Shown piece by piece: positions 9,455 to 19,835 of a DNA stretch of 41,455 bases (position 1 is its first letter; each line of letters begins with the position of its first letter). The notes below the pieces were generated by a model. It did no database searches. It saw only the letters and a list, made by a program, of their open reading frames with translations, and had not been told where the DNA came from. Origin of the DNA: Bifidobacterium breve (GTDB lineage: Bacteria > Actinomycetota > Thermoleophilia > Gaiellales > F1-60-MAGs149); contig CAMAWJ010000003.1 in NCBI GenBank assembly GCA_945861955.1, positions 1 through 41,455 on the forward strand. The letters are read 5' to 3'. Position numbers and translations under genes: made by a program.

Positions 9455-9800
9455 CCAGCAGGAACTCCTTGGTCACACCGCTGCGCACGTGATCGCACGC
9501 CAGCGGGTCGAGAGGGTCGCGCTCTTGCGTCGCCTCCACCTCGAGGTCGCGTCCGGCAGCGCTCAACGCCGTCCTGTACGCGTCCTCGCGGTGGTGCTCC
9601 GTCCAGGCGTCGAAGCATGCACCTGCACGCCACGCGGCCTCGAGCACGTCCCCCGTGATTGGATCTACCCGGCCGATCGCACCTTCGAGCATGCTGGTGC
9701 GTAGATCGTGCCGGGACAACGTTAGTTCAGGCCCGTTGAGCTGACGCCGCAGGGAGCCCTGCTTGACGCGCATCTGCTGTTGAAAAACGGGCTGAGCCAC
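9342..9800 (-). pseudogene. N-terminally truncated TIGR03960-type radical SAM protein (C-terminal region only)
   Basis: LTLSRHDLRTSMLEGAIGRVDPITGDVLEAAWRAGACFDAWTEH...DPLACDHVRSGVTKEFLLDEWW...DCRGDGCSEC resembles the family C-terminus; GTG start at 9800, in-frame TAG just upstream; rodA stop only 34 bp away so no room for the SAM core. Confidence 0.72.
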
Positions 9801-9834
9801 CCCGTGAGTCTAGCGAGGTGCCGCTAACCACCCG

Positions 9835-11028
9835 TCAGACAGTGTCACTCGGTACCTCAAGTGGATCGGCGAGTCGGCTCCGAGGGCGTTCCTGCCAGCC
9901 TGGCTCCAGCGCCTGCTCGCGCACGATCCGGGCACCCACCGCCAGCACCAGACCCACAGCAGTCAGGTTCGTGATCGTGTTGGAGCCCCCGTAGGTCATA
10001 AATGGCAGCGGAATACCCGTCGTCGGTGCAATCCCTAGATTCATCCCGATATTGATGGCGACCTGCGTCAACAGCAGACCGAACACGGCAGCGGCGATGA
10101 ATGACTCCTCGAGGTTGCGTGCCCGCGGGATCATCCGTCCGACCCGCCAGAAGATCAAGAGATACAGCAGCACGACCATTGCCGAGCCAACGAAGCCGCG
10201 ATTCTCTCCCACCACCGCAAAGACGAAGTCCGTGTGATGCTCTGGCAAGAAGCTACCGGCCGTCTGACTGACGCCCCCGCCACGCCCAGCCAGGCCACCC
10301 GACCCGATTGCGATCATCGATTGTTGCGCCTGGTAGGCCGCGTCGCTACCACCCTGAGGATCAAGGAAGGCCGTGATTCGCTCTGCCTGATACGGCCGCA
10401 AAAGCGGGAGTCCGATCGAGGGCAGGATGCCGAGCACGAGCACGACCAACGCGACCGCAATACCACCGAGAACAGCCACACTGCGACCCGGCAGACCCGC
10501 CACGACGAGTACCGTGAGCGTAATCGCGATGTAGACGATCGACGTGCCCAGATCTGGCTGGATAAACACCAACGCGAACGGTGGCAGCATTAGTAGCCCG
10601 GCCCGCGTCACCATGCCCCAGCCACGAATACCGCGACGAACGCAGTCCGCGATGATGATTGACAAGCAGACGATCATCGTCACCTTGCCGAGCTCGGATG
10701 GCTGCAACGTGAAGAATGGCAGCGGAATCCAACGCTGTGAGCCGCGAGCCGCCGAAAAGCCGAGCACGATGATCAGCAGCCCGATCGTGGAGCCGTAGAT
10801 GAACCAGAATAGTCGGCGATAGATGCGGGGGTCGATCACCATCGCGACCGCGGCAAAGCCCAAGCCAGCAACGATGTAGATGATGTGGCGGCGATCGAAG
10901 AAGCCTGGATCGCCGAGTAGATCGTTGACGGTTGCGGCCCGCACTGCACGTTCTCCGATCACGAGCAACAGCAAAACTGCAGCAACCAGGAGCCAGTCGA
11001 CGCGCCGCAAGAGCAAGGTCAGGGTCAT
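9835..11028 (-). CDS. rodA: Rod shape-determining protein RodA (SEDS glycosyltransferase)
   Basis: Polytopic; FTLQPSELGKVTMIV, IQPDLGTSIVYI, LPEHHTDFVFAVVGENRGFVGS, GIPLPFMTYGGSNT. Confidence 0.95.
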   Translation of the reverse strand: MTLTLLLRRVDWLLVAAVLLLLVIGERAVRAATVNDLLGDPGFFDRRHIIYIVAGLGFAAVAMVIDPRIYRRLFWFIYGSTIGLLIIVLGFSAARGSQRWIPLPFFTLQPSELGKVTMIVCLSIIIADCVRRGIRGWGMVTRAGLLMLPPFALVFIQPDLGTSIVYIAITLTVLVVAGLPGRSVAVLGGIAVALVVLVLGILPSIGLPLLRPYQAERITAFLDPQGGSDAAYQAQQSMIAIGSGGLAGRGGGVSQTAGSFLPEHHTDFVFAVVGENRGFVGSAMVVLLYLLIFWRVGRMIPRARNLEESFIAAAVFGLLLTQVAINIGMNLGIAPTTGIPLPFMTYGGSNTITNLTAVGLVLAVGARIVREQALEPGWQERPRSRLADPLEVPSDTV

Positions 11029-13295
11029 CCGGTCGACCCTTGCGTCGTCCGGGTCGAATCCTGTGCCTGCACCTCTTGGGCGGGATCGGTGCCGAGGGCA
11101 GGACCAAAGTAGACGCCCGCCTTCTCTGCGCTCGAGATCTGACCAATCGTAGCCTCTTGCACCCCAAAAGCCTGCGCCATCACCTGTCGCACAGCCGGTG
11201 CGGACGTCACACCACCGAAGCCACCTTGCTCGATCACGCAGACCACGACCAGCGTCGGATTCGCCGCGGGTGCGTAGCCAGCGAACCAGGCAAAGTCGCG
11301 CTTGCCAAGCTTTTCGGCTGTGCCCGTCTTACCAGCCACCAGAATCGGAAAGCCCTTGAACGCCGTGTACGCAGTGCCATCCGGATCTTGCGTGACACCT
11401 TCGAGGCCTTTACGGATCGTTGCCAACACGTAGGGATCAACAGCAACTTTTTCTCCGGGCGCCGACTCGAGCTTCTCGCGCATCGTTCCATCCTGCCCAT
11501 AAACTGACGCGCCAACGTGCGGCTGCACCAGCGTCCCACCGTTGGCAATGAGGGCGTAGAGGCGCGCAATTTGGAGCGGGGTCACCTCGAGATCGCCCTG
11601 GCCAATTGACTGCAAAATTGAATCGCCTGACGTCCAACGATTGTGGACGCGATCATCGCCAAAGCGACGCTTTTTATAGGCGGCGTCGGGCACGTTGCCA
11701 GCAGCATCGCCACCGATGTCAATGCCGGTCGAGGCACCAAAGCCAAGCCGCCGCGCCCACAGCGGCTGTGGCTCGAACTGCCCACTCTTCGGCGTCGCTT
11801 CGTACAGGCGCTTCCCGAGTTCGTAAAAATAGGTGTCGCACGAGGCAGTCATGGCCTGCACCAGATTCATCGGCTCGTTGACGCCCGATTCGAAGTTGCG
11901 ATACGTCTGACCGTCAATTGTGACGTCTGGGGTGCACTGGATGACGCTGTCGGACTTGGCGACACGTCCCTCGACAGAGGCAATTGCCGTCACAGGCTTG
12001 AAGGTCGAGCCGGCTGGGTAGAGCCCGGTCATCGCACGATCAAGCAGCGGTGAAGCGTTCGTATTGCGCGCTAGCGAGTCCCAATACTTCTGCCCCCCTG
12101 GCCCAGCCAAGATTGCCGGATCAAAGCCTGGATTCGAGACCATTGCGCGAATCGCACCGGTGCGGGGATCCATCGCAATGATCGCACCACCCTCTGCTGC
12201 TGGGTGCCCATGCGTCTTCGCATACGCGATGGCTTCGCGCAGCGCCATCTCCGCTGCTGACTGGATACCCGCGTCGATCGTCAGGCGAATGTTGTCGCCC
12301 GGGCGAGCAGCCTGCGAGCGCACAATCTCACCCACGGGATCACCAAACGCGTTGACGCGTCGCTGCAACGAGCCACTCGTGCCACGGAGGTAGCGATCAA
12401 AGTATCGTTCCACCCCACGCTGACCAACGAGATCGCCAGGCTCGGCATTGCGGTAGGTGACCTGATCCTTGATCTGTTCTGCGGAAACCTCGGCGAGTTC
12501 GCCCCAGAGGTGCGGAGCCAACGGGTACGTCTTACCCTGCGTGCCGCGAGACGTGCGATATGCGCGCGCAGTGCCCTCGACAATTCGTACTCCCGGGTAC
12601 TGGGCAGCGCGTTCCTTGAGATAGAACAGCACGTTACGGTCGACGTCTTTGGCCAGCACAATCGAATCGAAGGGTGCCCTGATCGCAGCCGTATGAATGG
12701 CATCTTCCAGCTCGACAACCGTAATTCCTGACACCTGTGCGAGCTCGGCGAGCTGCGGCCACTGCTTCGTGCAGCCGGCCCAGGCGCGCACCTGGTCTGT
12801 GCCATCGAGCTCTCTTTGGATGGCCGCAATGCGTGCCACCCGCCGCGCCTTCGAGAACTTGGCTGCCTCAATCAATGCTGCCGAAATCGCAAGTGCTCGC
12901 TCGTTACTCGTGCGACCATCGAAGGGGCCCGCAACATCGCGTCCACACAACGTGAGCAAATCGGGGAACCGCGTCGGATCGATCGCAACCGCGTTCGACG
13001 GTCGACTGCCAACCAACAGCTTGCCCTGCGCATCGAGGATCTGACCACGGGAAGCCGGTACATCGATGCTGCGCAAACCATTCGAGTTAGCCTGGGCCCG
13101 ATACGTCTGAACATCGAGGACCTGCAACGACCACAGGCGCAGAATCAGAATCACCACGATCACGATCGCAACCCCGCCGAGAATCGCGACGCGACGCGAC
13201 GCACCATCGCGATCGAACACTTCGGCGGTCGCGAGCGGCTGCTTCGGTGGCGGTGGCTGAGCGATCGTGGGCTCGTCAACCGACGGCGTACTCAT
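11025..13295 (-). CDS. mrdA: Penicillin-binding protein 2 (transpeptidase)
   Basis: Signal-anchor, YPAGSTFKPVTAIA (SxxK), VAGKTGTAEK (KTG); overlaps rodA and mreD. Confidence 0.95.
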   Translation of the reverse strand: MSTPSVDEPTIAQPPPPKQPLATAEVFDRDGASRRVAILGGVAIVIVVILILRLWSLQVLDVQTYRAQANSNGLRSIDVPASRGQILDAQGKLLVGSRPSNAVAIDPTRFPDLLTLCGRDVAGPFDGRTSNERALAISAALIEAAKFSKARRVARIAAIQRELDGTDQVRAWAGCTKQWPQLAELAQVSGITVVELEDAIHTAAIRAPFDSIVLAKDVDRNVLFYLKERAAQYPGVRIVEGTARAYRTSRGTQGKTYPLAPHLWGELAEVSAEQIKDQVTYRNAEPGDLVGQRGVERYFDRYLRGTSGSLQRRVNAFGDPVGEIVRSQAARPGDNIRLTIDAGIQSAAEMALREAIAYAKTHGHPAAEGGAIIAMDPRTGAIRAMVSNPGFDPAILAGPGGQKYWDSLARNTNASPLLDRAMTGLYPAGSTFKPVTAIASVEGRVAKSDSVIQCTPDVTIDGQTYRNFESGVNEPMNLVQAMTASCDTYFYELGKRLYEATPKSGQFEPQPLWARRLGFGASTGIDIGGDAAGNVPDAAYKKRRFGDDRVHNRWTSGDSILQSIGQGDLEVTPLQIARLYALIANGGTLVQPHVGASVYGQDGTMREKLESAPGEKVAVDPYVLATIRKGLEGVTQDPDGTAYTAFKGFPILVAGKTGTAEKLGKRDFAWFAGYAPAANPTLVVVCVIEQGGFGGVTSAPAVRQVMAQAFGVQEATIGQISSAEKAGVYFGPALGTDPAQEVQAQDSTRTTQGSTG

Positions 13296-13885
13296 ACGGC
13301 TCCCCCAACCGGGACACCCATCAATCGCCGCAAAACTGGCAGCATGATGATGCCAACGAGAACCGTGAACATCACTCCAGCCGTACCGGCGATGGCAATC
13401 GAACGCCACGCAATCGACTCACTCTGAATGACAGTCGTTACGGCAATTTCGGCAGTCAGACAGAGGACGGCCGCAACCACCAGCACGACCACTGCCATTG
13501 CGAGCGACACGCGTCGTCGCCGTTGGGAAAAGACGCCAACTCCCCATCCAATTGGCGTCAACACCAGTGACGACATGCCGAGCGGAGCCTGCACTGCAAT
13601 GTCGATCAGAACCCCGGCCACGAACCCGACGGCAGCACCCCAGGCGGGACCAAAGCGCAACGCGAAGGCAACAAGCACGACCAGCGTGAAGTTAGGAATC
13701 GCACCCAGAACGCGCGCATCGATCGCCAAGGCAATCTGCAGATAGATCGCAACCACCAGAACAAGCAGCGGAATCACTCGTGTCGAGATCCAGTTCGGCC
13801 GGCGACGTGCGCTGTCTTTGACCACGTGGGCATCAGAAAACTGATCGTCGTCTGCGGCCTCGAACGTCGCCTCTGTCGCACTCAC
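13292..13885 (-). CDS. mreD: Rod shape-determining protein MreD
   Basis: Five to six hydrophobic segments, position between mreC and PBP2. Confidence 0.85.
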   Translation of the reverse strand: MSATEATFEAADDDQFSDAHVVKDSARRRPNWISTRVIPLLVLVVAIYLQIALAIDARVLGAIPNFTLVVLVAFALRFGPAWGAAVGFVAGVLIDIAVQAPLGMSSLVLTPIGWGVGVFSQRRRRVSLAMAVVVLVVAAVLCLTAEIAVTTVIQSESIAWRSIAIAGTAGVMFTVLVGIIMLPVLRRLMGVPVGGAV

Positions 13886-14784
13886 GAGTCACCACCCGCA
13901 CCCGTCAAAATGACGACGTTCGCAAACGATCCGAGTTCGACCCACGGCACGACCAACACGCTCTTATAGGTGTTTGCATCGCTCTGCCGCGCCTCGCTCA
14001 CGACTCCAATCGGCAGACCACGCGGATAGGCGGATCCAAGTTTGCCCGAGGGGTCGAGGAAGCCACTGGTGATCACACGATCACCCGGTTTCACAACGCT
14101 TGAGCCCCGCACGAATCCGAGCACCAGCACGGAGGGGTCGGCTGCGCTCGGCTGCAAGATACCGTCTGCACCTCGCCGCCCCGAGACGGTCGCACCAACC
14201 GCCACGCTGGCATTCGAGAGTAGCGAAATCACGGCTGTCTCCGGCGTCGTCCGCTCGACGCGACCAATCAGTGCAGCACCACCAATGTCCGCCGACTGCG
14301 CCACACCGACCAACACGGGATCCCCGACCTTGACGCCGACAGCGTCGCCCGCGTCGACGACGACACTGCTCGACGTCAGCGATGGCGAGCGAGCAACGAC
14401 GCGTGCCGCGCGCGGCTGATAATTCTTGATCTGCGGGAAAGCCGGCGAGCGAACGTAGTCGAGTAGCCCTCGCAGCTCCTCACCATCCTGCTGGTTGACC
14501 TCTGCTTTTGCGAGGTCGGATCGCAGCACGGCATTCTCCTGTGCCAATTGGTCGCGCTCTTGCCGTGCAGTACGAACGTCGCCAAACCAGCCGATCAGAT
14601 CTCGCACCGGCTGCGTTGCGCGCTGGGCAAACTCCTGAATGGCGACCGACCGATCTGAGGATTGCGACTGCGCCGACTCGACCTGCGCCTGCGCGCGCAT
14701 CGAGAACGTGACGAGCACGATCGCAAGCACGACGAGGACAAACGGAATGATTCGGCGAGCGAGGCGGGTGCGGGCGGTGGGCAT
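13882..14784 (-). CDS. mreC: Rod shape-determining protein MreC
   Basis: N-terminal TM plus coiled coil, AARVVARSPSLTSSSVVVDAGDAVGVKVGDPVLV, LLSNASVAVGATV. Confidence 0.93.
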   Translation of the reverse strand: MPTARTRLARRIIPFVLVVLAIVLVTFSMRAQAQVESAQSQSSDRSVAIQEFAQRATQPVRDLIGWFGDVRTARQERDQLAQENAVLRSDLAKAEVNQQDGEELRGLLDYVRSPAFPQIKNYQPRAARVVARSPSLTSSSVVVDAGDAVGVKVGDPVLVGVAQSADIGGAALIGRVERTTPETAVISLLSNASVAVGATVSGRRGADGILQPSAADPSVLVLGFVRGSSVVKPGDRVITSGFLDPSGKLGSAYPRGLPIGVVSEARQSDANTYKSVLVVPWVELGSFANVVILTGAGGDS

Positions 14785-14901
14785 CCGGGTGGCATTCCTG
14801 TAGCTGGTGCCACGACGAGAATCTTGTCGTAGTACTGGATCAGCAGACGTAAGTGTACCGTCGTGGCGACCTGTTGACGGTGGTGCGGCTTGCTAAACCC
14901 C

Positions 14902-15228
14902 TCAGACGACGGTGCCGTCGAACGGCAAACGGGCCTCAACCCACCCCTGAAGGCCACCCGCAAGGTTGATGCAGCCACTGCGACCCTCTGCCGCGAAGGC
15001 CTCTGCTGCTGCCAGTGAACGAACGCCAACGCGACAGATAAAGACCGTGCAGTCTGCGTCGGGAAGCTCGTTCAAGCGGTTAGAAAGCTCGCTCATGGGG
15101 AGGTGAATAGAGCCGGCAATGTGCCCCGCATCCCACTCCAACTGCTCGCGCACATCCACCATCAGAGCGCCAGACTTCGCGAGCTCCGCGACTTCGACGG
15201 GTAGAGACTCTTGTACTTCGGCAGCCAT
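14902..15228 (-). CDS. Rhodanese-like domain protein
   Basis: MVDVREQLEWDAGHIAGSIHLPMSEL...VFICRVGVRSLAAAEAFAAEG...NLAGGLQGW. Confidence 0.93.
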   Translation of the reverse strand: MAAEVQESLPVEVAELAKSGALMVDVREQLEWDAGHIAGSIHLPMSELSNRLNELPDADCTVFICRVGVRSLAAAEAFAAEGRSGCINLAGGLQGWVEARLPFDGTVV

Positions 15229-15249
15229 TAGGATAAAGATACCAAGGCG

Positions 15250-16665
15250 CTACGCCGTTGGTGCAGACGGTTGAGCTCGCGCAAAGGCAATCGCTTCGGC
15301 CTCGTTCGAGATGGTGCCGGCTGCCTGCTCCTCCGCGATCTGTGCAAGCAGGGCTCCGATGACAGGACCCGGCTCACAGCCGAGCACCTCGGCGAGTGTA
15401 TCGCCGCGAAGCAGTGGTGCGGCGACAGGAAGAGCAAGGGCCTGCGCCATCTCGATAGCGAGCTGCTCATGACGACGGATCCAGCGCTGGCGAGCACGGG
15501 TCCCACGCGTCGACCAACGGTCTGCCAACGACACAACCACGCTCGCGATTGCCCAGGGATCGGTCGCGACGCGATAGCGGTGCACAGCACGCGCGTCCAA
15601 CACGCCATCTGGGACGAGAAAGCCAAGCCGTAAATGCTCACGCACGAGCACCGCCACACACTTTTGCATCGCGCTGCTGTACCGCAAGCGTTCGAGAATC
15701 GCAGTGGCTAACTCGGCACCTTGCTGGGCATGCCCCGGGAAGCCAATGTGGCCGCTCTCGAACTCTACTCGGGTATCGGGCTTAGCGATGTCGTGCAACA
15801 ACGCGCCCCAGCGCACGGCCAACGCAACATCGCAGTCGGCATCGAGGAGCTCCGAAAGTGCCGTCGCCACGGCCGGGGCAGCCTCGCCGAACGCGAACTC
15901 TGGTTGCTCGATCAGATCGGTCGTCGCATCGAGCACCTGCAGCGTGTGATCCAGCACATCAAGATGGTGATAACGGTTTTGCTCGACAGCGGCCAAGGCC
16001 TTGACCTCAGGCAGCACAACGCCGAGAAGTCCCAACTGATCGAGAAATCGGAGCCCATCGACGGGATCGCGCGACAGAAGAATTCGCTCGAGCTCCGCCC
16101 GCTGCCGCTCTCCCGCCGGCTCGGCCGCGAGGGCCGCGTCGCGTTGGGCAAGCGCCACGGTTTCGGGTGCAACCGCAAGGTCCAGTTCGACGGACAATCG
16201 GACGAGGCGCAGCAGACGTAACGGGTCATCACGAAACGACGAATCCGCAACGACGCGAAGGACGCGGTCCTCGAGATCGTCAAGAGCTCCTGGGACCGCT
16301 AACGTCTTGCCGTCTGCGACCCGCACTGCGATGGCGTTGATCGTGAGGTCGCGCCGCAAGAGGTCGGCCGTGATGCCATCCGGCGCACCCGTGATGTCGA
16401 CCTCGTGGTCCTCGCCAACGACACGCCACGCGCCATGTCGCTCCGAGAGGGGAAACACGGGCGCACCGACTGCCTTCGAGTAGCAGCGCGCTGTATGTTC
16501 GGCGTCACCCGTGGTGACCAGATCCCAGTCGGACAGGGGGCGATCCAGCAACACGTCGCGTACTGCGCCGCCCACGAGCCAGAGGTCACCATCGCCTGCA
16601 AATGCTTCCTGCAGCGGAATCAGGGCGCGCGCCAGCCGCGGATCAACTGCGTGAGCCACAACCAC
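15250..16665 (-). CDS. CCA tRNA nucleotidyltransferase / poly(A) polymerase family with HD domain
   Basis: LWLVGGAVRDVLLDRPLSDWDLVTTGD, RRDLTINAIAV, RFLDQLGLL, ALLHDIAKPDTR; GTG start at 16665 or 16659 overlapping alr. Confidence 0.92.
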   Translation of the reverse strand: MVVAHAVDPRLARALIPLQEAFAGDGDLWLVGGAVRDVLLDRPLSDWDLVTTGDAEHTARCYSKAVGAPVFPLSERHGAWRVVGEDHEVDITGAPDGITADLLRRDLTINAIAVRVADGKTLAVPGALDDLEDRVLRVVADSSFRDDPLRLLRLVRLSVELDLAVAPETVALAQRDAALAAEPAGERQRAELERILLSRDPVDGLRFLDQLGLLGVVLPEVKALAAVEQNRYHHLDVLDHTLQVLDATTDLIEQPEFAFGEAAPAVATALSELLDADCDVALAVRWGALLHDIAKPDTRVEFESGHIGFPGHAQQGAELATAILERLRYSSAMQKCVAVLVREHLRLGFLVPDGVLDARAVHRYRVATDPWAIASVVVSLADRWSTRGTRARQRWIRRHEQLAIEMAQALALPVAAPLLRGDTLAEVLGCEPGPVIGALLAQIAEEQAAGTISNEAEAIAFARAQPSAPTA

Positions 16666-17752
16666 TCCTGACTGTCGCTGCGCTCGAACGTGGCCGGACA
16701 CCACAGGTAATCTCGTACGGCACGGTGCCGACGTGGCGTGCGAGCTCTTCGGCCGAGACGACGTCATCGCCACCGACACCAAGCAGCACGACCTCGTCGC
16801 CCTCCTTTACCTCAAGCTCATCTGGCAGCACCACAGCGAGCTGATCCATCGATACGGTCGCGGCCACGCTGCAGCGCTGCCCGTGGATCAGCACCTCGCC
16901 AAGACCCGAAAGTCGGCGGGGGTAGCCATCGGCATAGCCAATCGGAACGAGGGCGACGCGACACGGCTTAGCAGCAACGAAACGGCGACCGTATCCCGTC
17001 GATTCGCCCGCTGCAAGCACGCGTAGGCTGCGGACCGTGCTGGTCCAGCGCATGACCGGCACGAGCCCATGATCTGCTCCGGAAACACCGAGCGGATCAA
17101 TCCCGTACACCGCTATTCCTGGCCGTACCGCATCGAAAGCGAGCTCGGGATAGCGGAGCGTCGCCGCGGAGTTCGAGAGATGCCGTGGACACGGTGGAAA
17201 ACCAGCGGCGATGGCACGAAAGGCCTCCGCCTGCTGATCGACAAAGTCGCGATCGGCATCATCGGCCGTGGCGAGATGACTCATCAGGCCAGCCAACCGC
17301 TCGGGACGTGGCCCACTCACGATCTGATCGGCAACCGCCAACGCCTCATCCGCGCTCAGGCCCCACCGCCCCATCCCCGTGTCGACCTTCACGTGCACAT
17401 CAACCTCGTGGCGGTCATGCAAACGATCCCAGCCCTCGAGCGTCGAGACCGTCACTGCACAGCCAACCTCGACGACCGCAGTTTCCTCTCCCTCTGTCAG
17501 CGGCGACAACACGAGCAACGGCACGGTCGGTAGCTCGACGCGCACGGCACGCGCTTCGCCAAGCGTCGCCGTGCAGAGCTTCGTGGCACCCGCGGCGATC
17601 GCAGCGTGGGCGACGTCAATCGCGCCGTGTCCATACGCATTTGCTTTGACCACCGCCCACACCTCAGCGCCACCGGCGGCATCCAACAGGCGTTGGACGT
17701 TGGCCGAAACAGCAGCCAGATCGATCTCGACGAGGCTGCGATGACGATGCAC
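16643..17752 (-). CDS. alr: Alanine racemase
   Basis: VEIDLAAVSANV, AVVKANAYGHGA (PLP Lys), HVKVDTGMGRWG, TVSMDQLAV. Confidence 0.96.
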   Translation of the reverse strand: MHRHRSLVEIDLAAVSANVQRLLDAAGGAEVWAVVKANAYGHGAIDVAHAAIAAGATKLCTATLGEARAVRVELPTVPLLVLSPLTEGEETAVVEVGCAVTVSTLEGWDRLHDRHEVDVHVKVDTGMGRWGLSADEALAVADQIVSGPRPERLAGLMSHLATADDADRDFVDQQAEAFRAIAAGFPPCPRHLSNSAATLRYPELAFDAVRPGIAVYGIDPLGVSGADHGLVPVMRWTSTVRSLRVLAAGESTGYGRRFVAAKPCRVALVPIGYADGYPRRLSGLGEVLIHGQRCSVAATVSMDQLAVVLPDELEVKEGDEVVLLGVGGDDVVSAEELARHVGTVPYEITCGVRPRSSAATVRSGCGSRS

Positions 17753-17754
17753 CG

Positions 17755-18240
17755 CTATGTGACTTCCCCACCAAACTCAAAGCGATTCAGCGCGACGACG
17801 ACGTGACCACGCGTCAGCATGCCGGCGTAGACACCATGCTCGAGCACCGGTAGCTGCGAGACACCCTCCAAGGCCATGCGCTTGGCAGCCTCATGCACCG
17901 CCTCATCGGCTGTCGCGGTGATCGCGTCCGTTGTCATCAGGTCCGAGACGGTCACGGCAAACGCCTTCTCAATGTGCCGCTCCCACGAGCCGAGACTCTG
18001 CACGTAGACCATCCAATCAAGAAACGGTGCCACGTAGGGGACGTGCTCATCCGCCTCGACCTCTTGAAACAACATGTCCTGCGCAGTCACCACACCGACG
18101 ACTGCGTTGCCCGCATCGACCACGGCAACACCGTCAAGATTGTTCGTCGCCAACAGGTGCACGAGGTCCTTGATCGTCGTGTCGGGCGCAACGGTTGGTG
18201 TCGTCGGGTCCATCAATTCGCGCACAGGGCGGTCGATCAC
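17755..18240 (-). CDS. CBS domain-containing protein
   Basis: VRELMDPTTPTVAPDTTIKDLVHLLATNNLDGVAVVDAGNAVVGVVTAQDML...VSDLMTTDAITATADEAVHEAAKRM; GTG start. Confidence 0.92.
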   Translation of the reverse strand: MIDRPVRELMDPTTPTVAPDTTIKDLVHLLATNNLDGVAVVDAGNAVVGVVTAQDMLFQEVEADEHVPYVAPFLDWMVYVQSLGSWERHIEKAFAVTVSDLMTTDAITATADEAVHEAAKRMALEGVSQLPVLEHGVYAGMLTRGHVVVALNRFEFGGEVT

Positions 18241-19754
18241 AGGGTGCTCCCAGGTGGTCCGAGCACACGTAGGTGCTCGATGAGGTCTCCCGCAATGATA
18301 GCCCCGCCTCTGCGTGCGGCCGTGGCGGTACGCGCACTCTGCACATGAGCAGCCGCTCCGGCAATTGCCGCCGTCCACGAATCCGCTCCACGAGCGAGGC
18401 AGGCGCCGATGATGCCGGCGAGCACGTCGCCCGATCCAGCCGTGGCCAACGCCGCCGAGTCAAGCGCTCGAATTCCGAGCCGCCCCTCAGGCGACAGCAC
18501 CAGCGTGTCACGTCCCTTTAGGAGCGCCACCGCCCCTGTCGTTTCGACAAGCGCACGAACAGTCGCCAGACGATGCTCGGCAATCCAGTCTGTCTCTACG
18601 CCGAGCAGTTTCGCGGCCTCACCGGCATGCGGCGTGATCACGGTCGGGGCTGTGCGCTGACGCAGCAAGGCAGGCTCGCGGGCAACCCACCAGAGCGCAT
18701 CCGCGTCGACGAGCAGTGGTCGGTCGAGCGCGAGCGTGGCACGCACCAGTTCGTCGGTTCCTGGTTCGCGCCCGAGCCCCGGACCAAGCACGACAGCGCG
18801 TGCCCGCTCTGCATAAGCAGCAATCTGATGCTCGACGCGAGACGAGGCGAGTGGTCGCACCATTGCCTCGCGGAGGCTCCCCGCGACCGTCGGTTGAATC
18901 GCCTCGGGGACGAGCACAGTCACGACACCCGCTCCCGCACGCAAGGCCGCTCCCGCGACGAGCGCTGGCGCACCCGCCATACCCACAGAGCCACCAATCA
19001 CGAGCACAGCTCCCGCGTCGTACTTCGAACCTCCCATGCCGCGGCCAGGCAACAGTTCGCGACCGTCCGCAACTGCAATGGCGACCGGGGCAACTGCAAC
19101 CGCAGCGGGAATTCCTATCGGTACGACGATTACCTTGCCGGCGAGTTCGCACCCGGGGGCGATCAATAGTCCAAGCTTGGCGGTAGCGAAGCTGACGGTG
19201 ATGTGCGCACGCACGACAGCGCCCAGCACTTCCCCCGTCGAGGCGTCGATCCCACTCGGAATGTCGAGAGCGAGGACGGGAAGCCCGGAGGCACAGATCG
19301 CAGCGATCGCCTGGGCAACAGCGCCGGTGGCGGCACCCATCGCCCCCATTCCCAGCAGCGCATCCACAATCAAATCCGCGTCGCCGAGATCGTCTGCGAT
19401 CAGGCCGTCGGGCCGCTCGCATAGGGCAACTCCAGCTGCAATCGCTCCGGCCAGCATCGTCGCGGCGTCGCCACTCGCTGGGCGCGCGCTCACTCCAACG
19501 ATCCGCACGCTGCGACCATGAGCCTGCAGCAGTCGCGCAACCTCGTAGCCATCGCCACCATTATTGCCACTACCGGCTACGACCACGACGTGCCGCGCGC
19601 CGGCGAAATGCCCTCGCACCACCCGCGCCGCAGCCGCGGCTGCGCTGCGCATCAGACTCTCTCCCGAGCCGCCGAGGAGCGCGATCGCCTGCGCATCGAC
19701 TGCCTTCGCACCCGCGGCGTCGTAGACAGGAAATTGGCTTTTCGACCCATCCAT
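18237..19754 (-). CDS. nnrD: Bifunctional NAD(P)H-hydrate epimerase / ADP-dependent dehydratase
   Basis: VVVAGSGNNGGDGYEVARLL, LALDIPSGIDASTGE, GGSKYDAGAVLVIGGS, VITPHAGEAAKLLG, TAGSGDVLAGIIGA. Confidence 0.95.
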   Translation of the reverse strand: MDGSKSQFPVYDAAGAKAVDAQAIALLGGSGESLMRSAAAAAARVVRGHFAGARHVVVVAGSGNNGGDGYEVARLLQAHGRSVRIVGVSARPASGDAATMLAGAIAAGVALCERPDGLIADDLGDADLIVDALLGMGAMGAATGAVAQAIAAICASGLPVLALDIPSGIDASTGEVLGAVVRAHITVSFATAKLGLLIAPGCELAGKVIVVPIGIPAAVAVAPVAIAVADGRELLPGRGMGGSKYDAGAVLVIGGSVGMAGAPALVAGAALRAGAGVVTVLVPEAIQPTVAGSLREAMVRPLASSRVEHQIAAYAERARAVVLGPGLGREPGTDELVRATLALDRPLLVDADALWWVAREPALLRQRTAPTVITPHAGEAAKLLGVETDWIAEHRLATVRALVETTGAVALLKGRDTLVLSPEGRLGIRALDSAALATAGSGDVLAGIIGACLARGADSWTAAIAGAAAHVQSARTATAARRGGAIIAGDLIEHLRVLGPPGSTL

Positions 19755-19835
19755 TAGCCGCAGCCTATCGCCGCGGTTGGTTAGCCGTGCTGGCCCGGGG
19801 CGAACTGGAGACAATGCGCAAGCTACCTCGAGATG

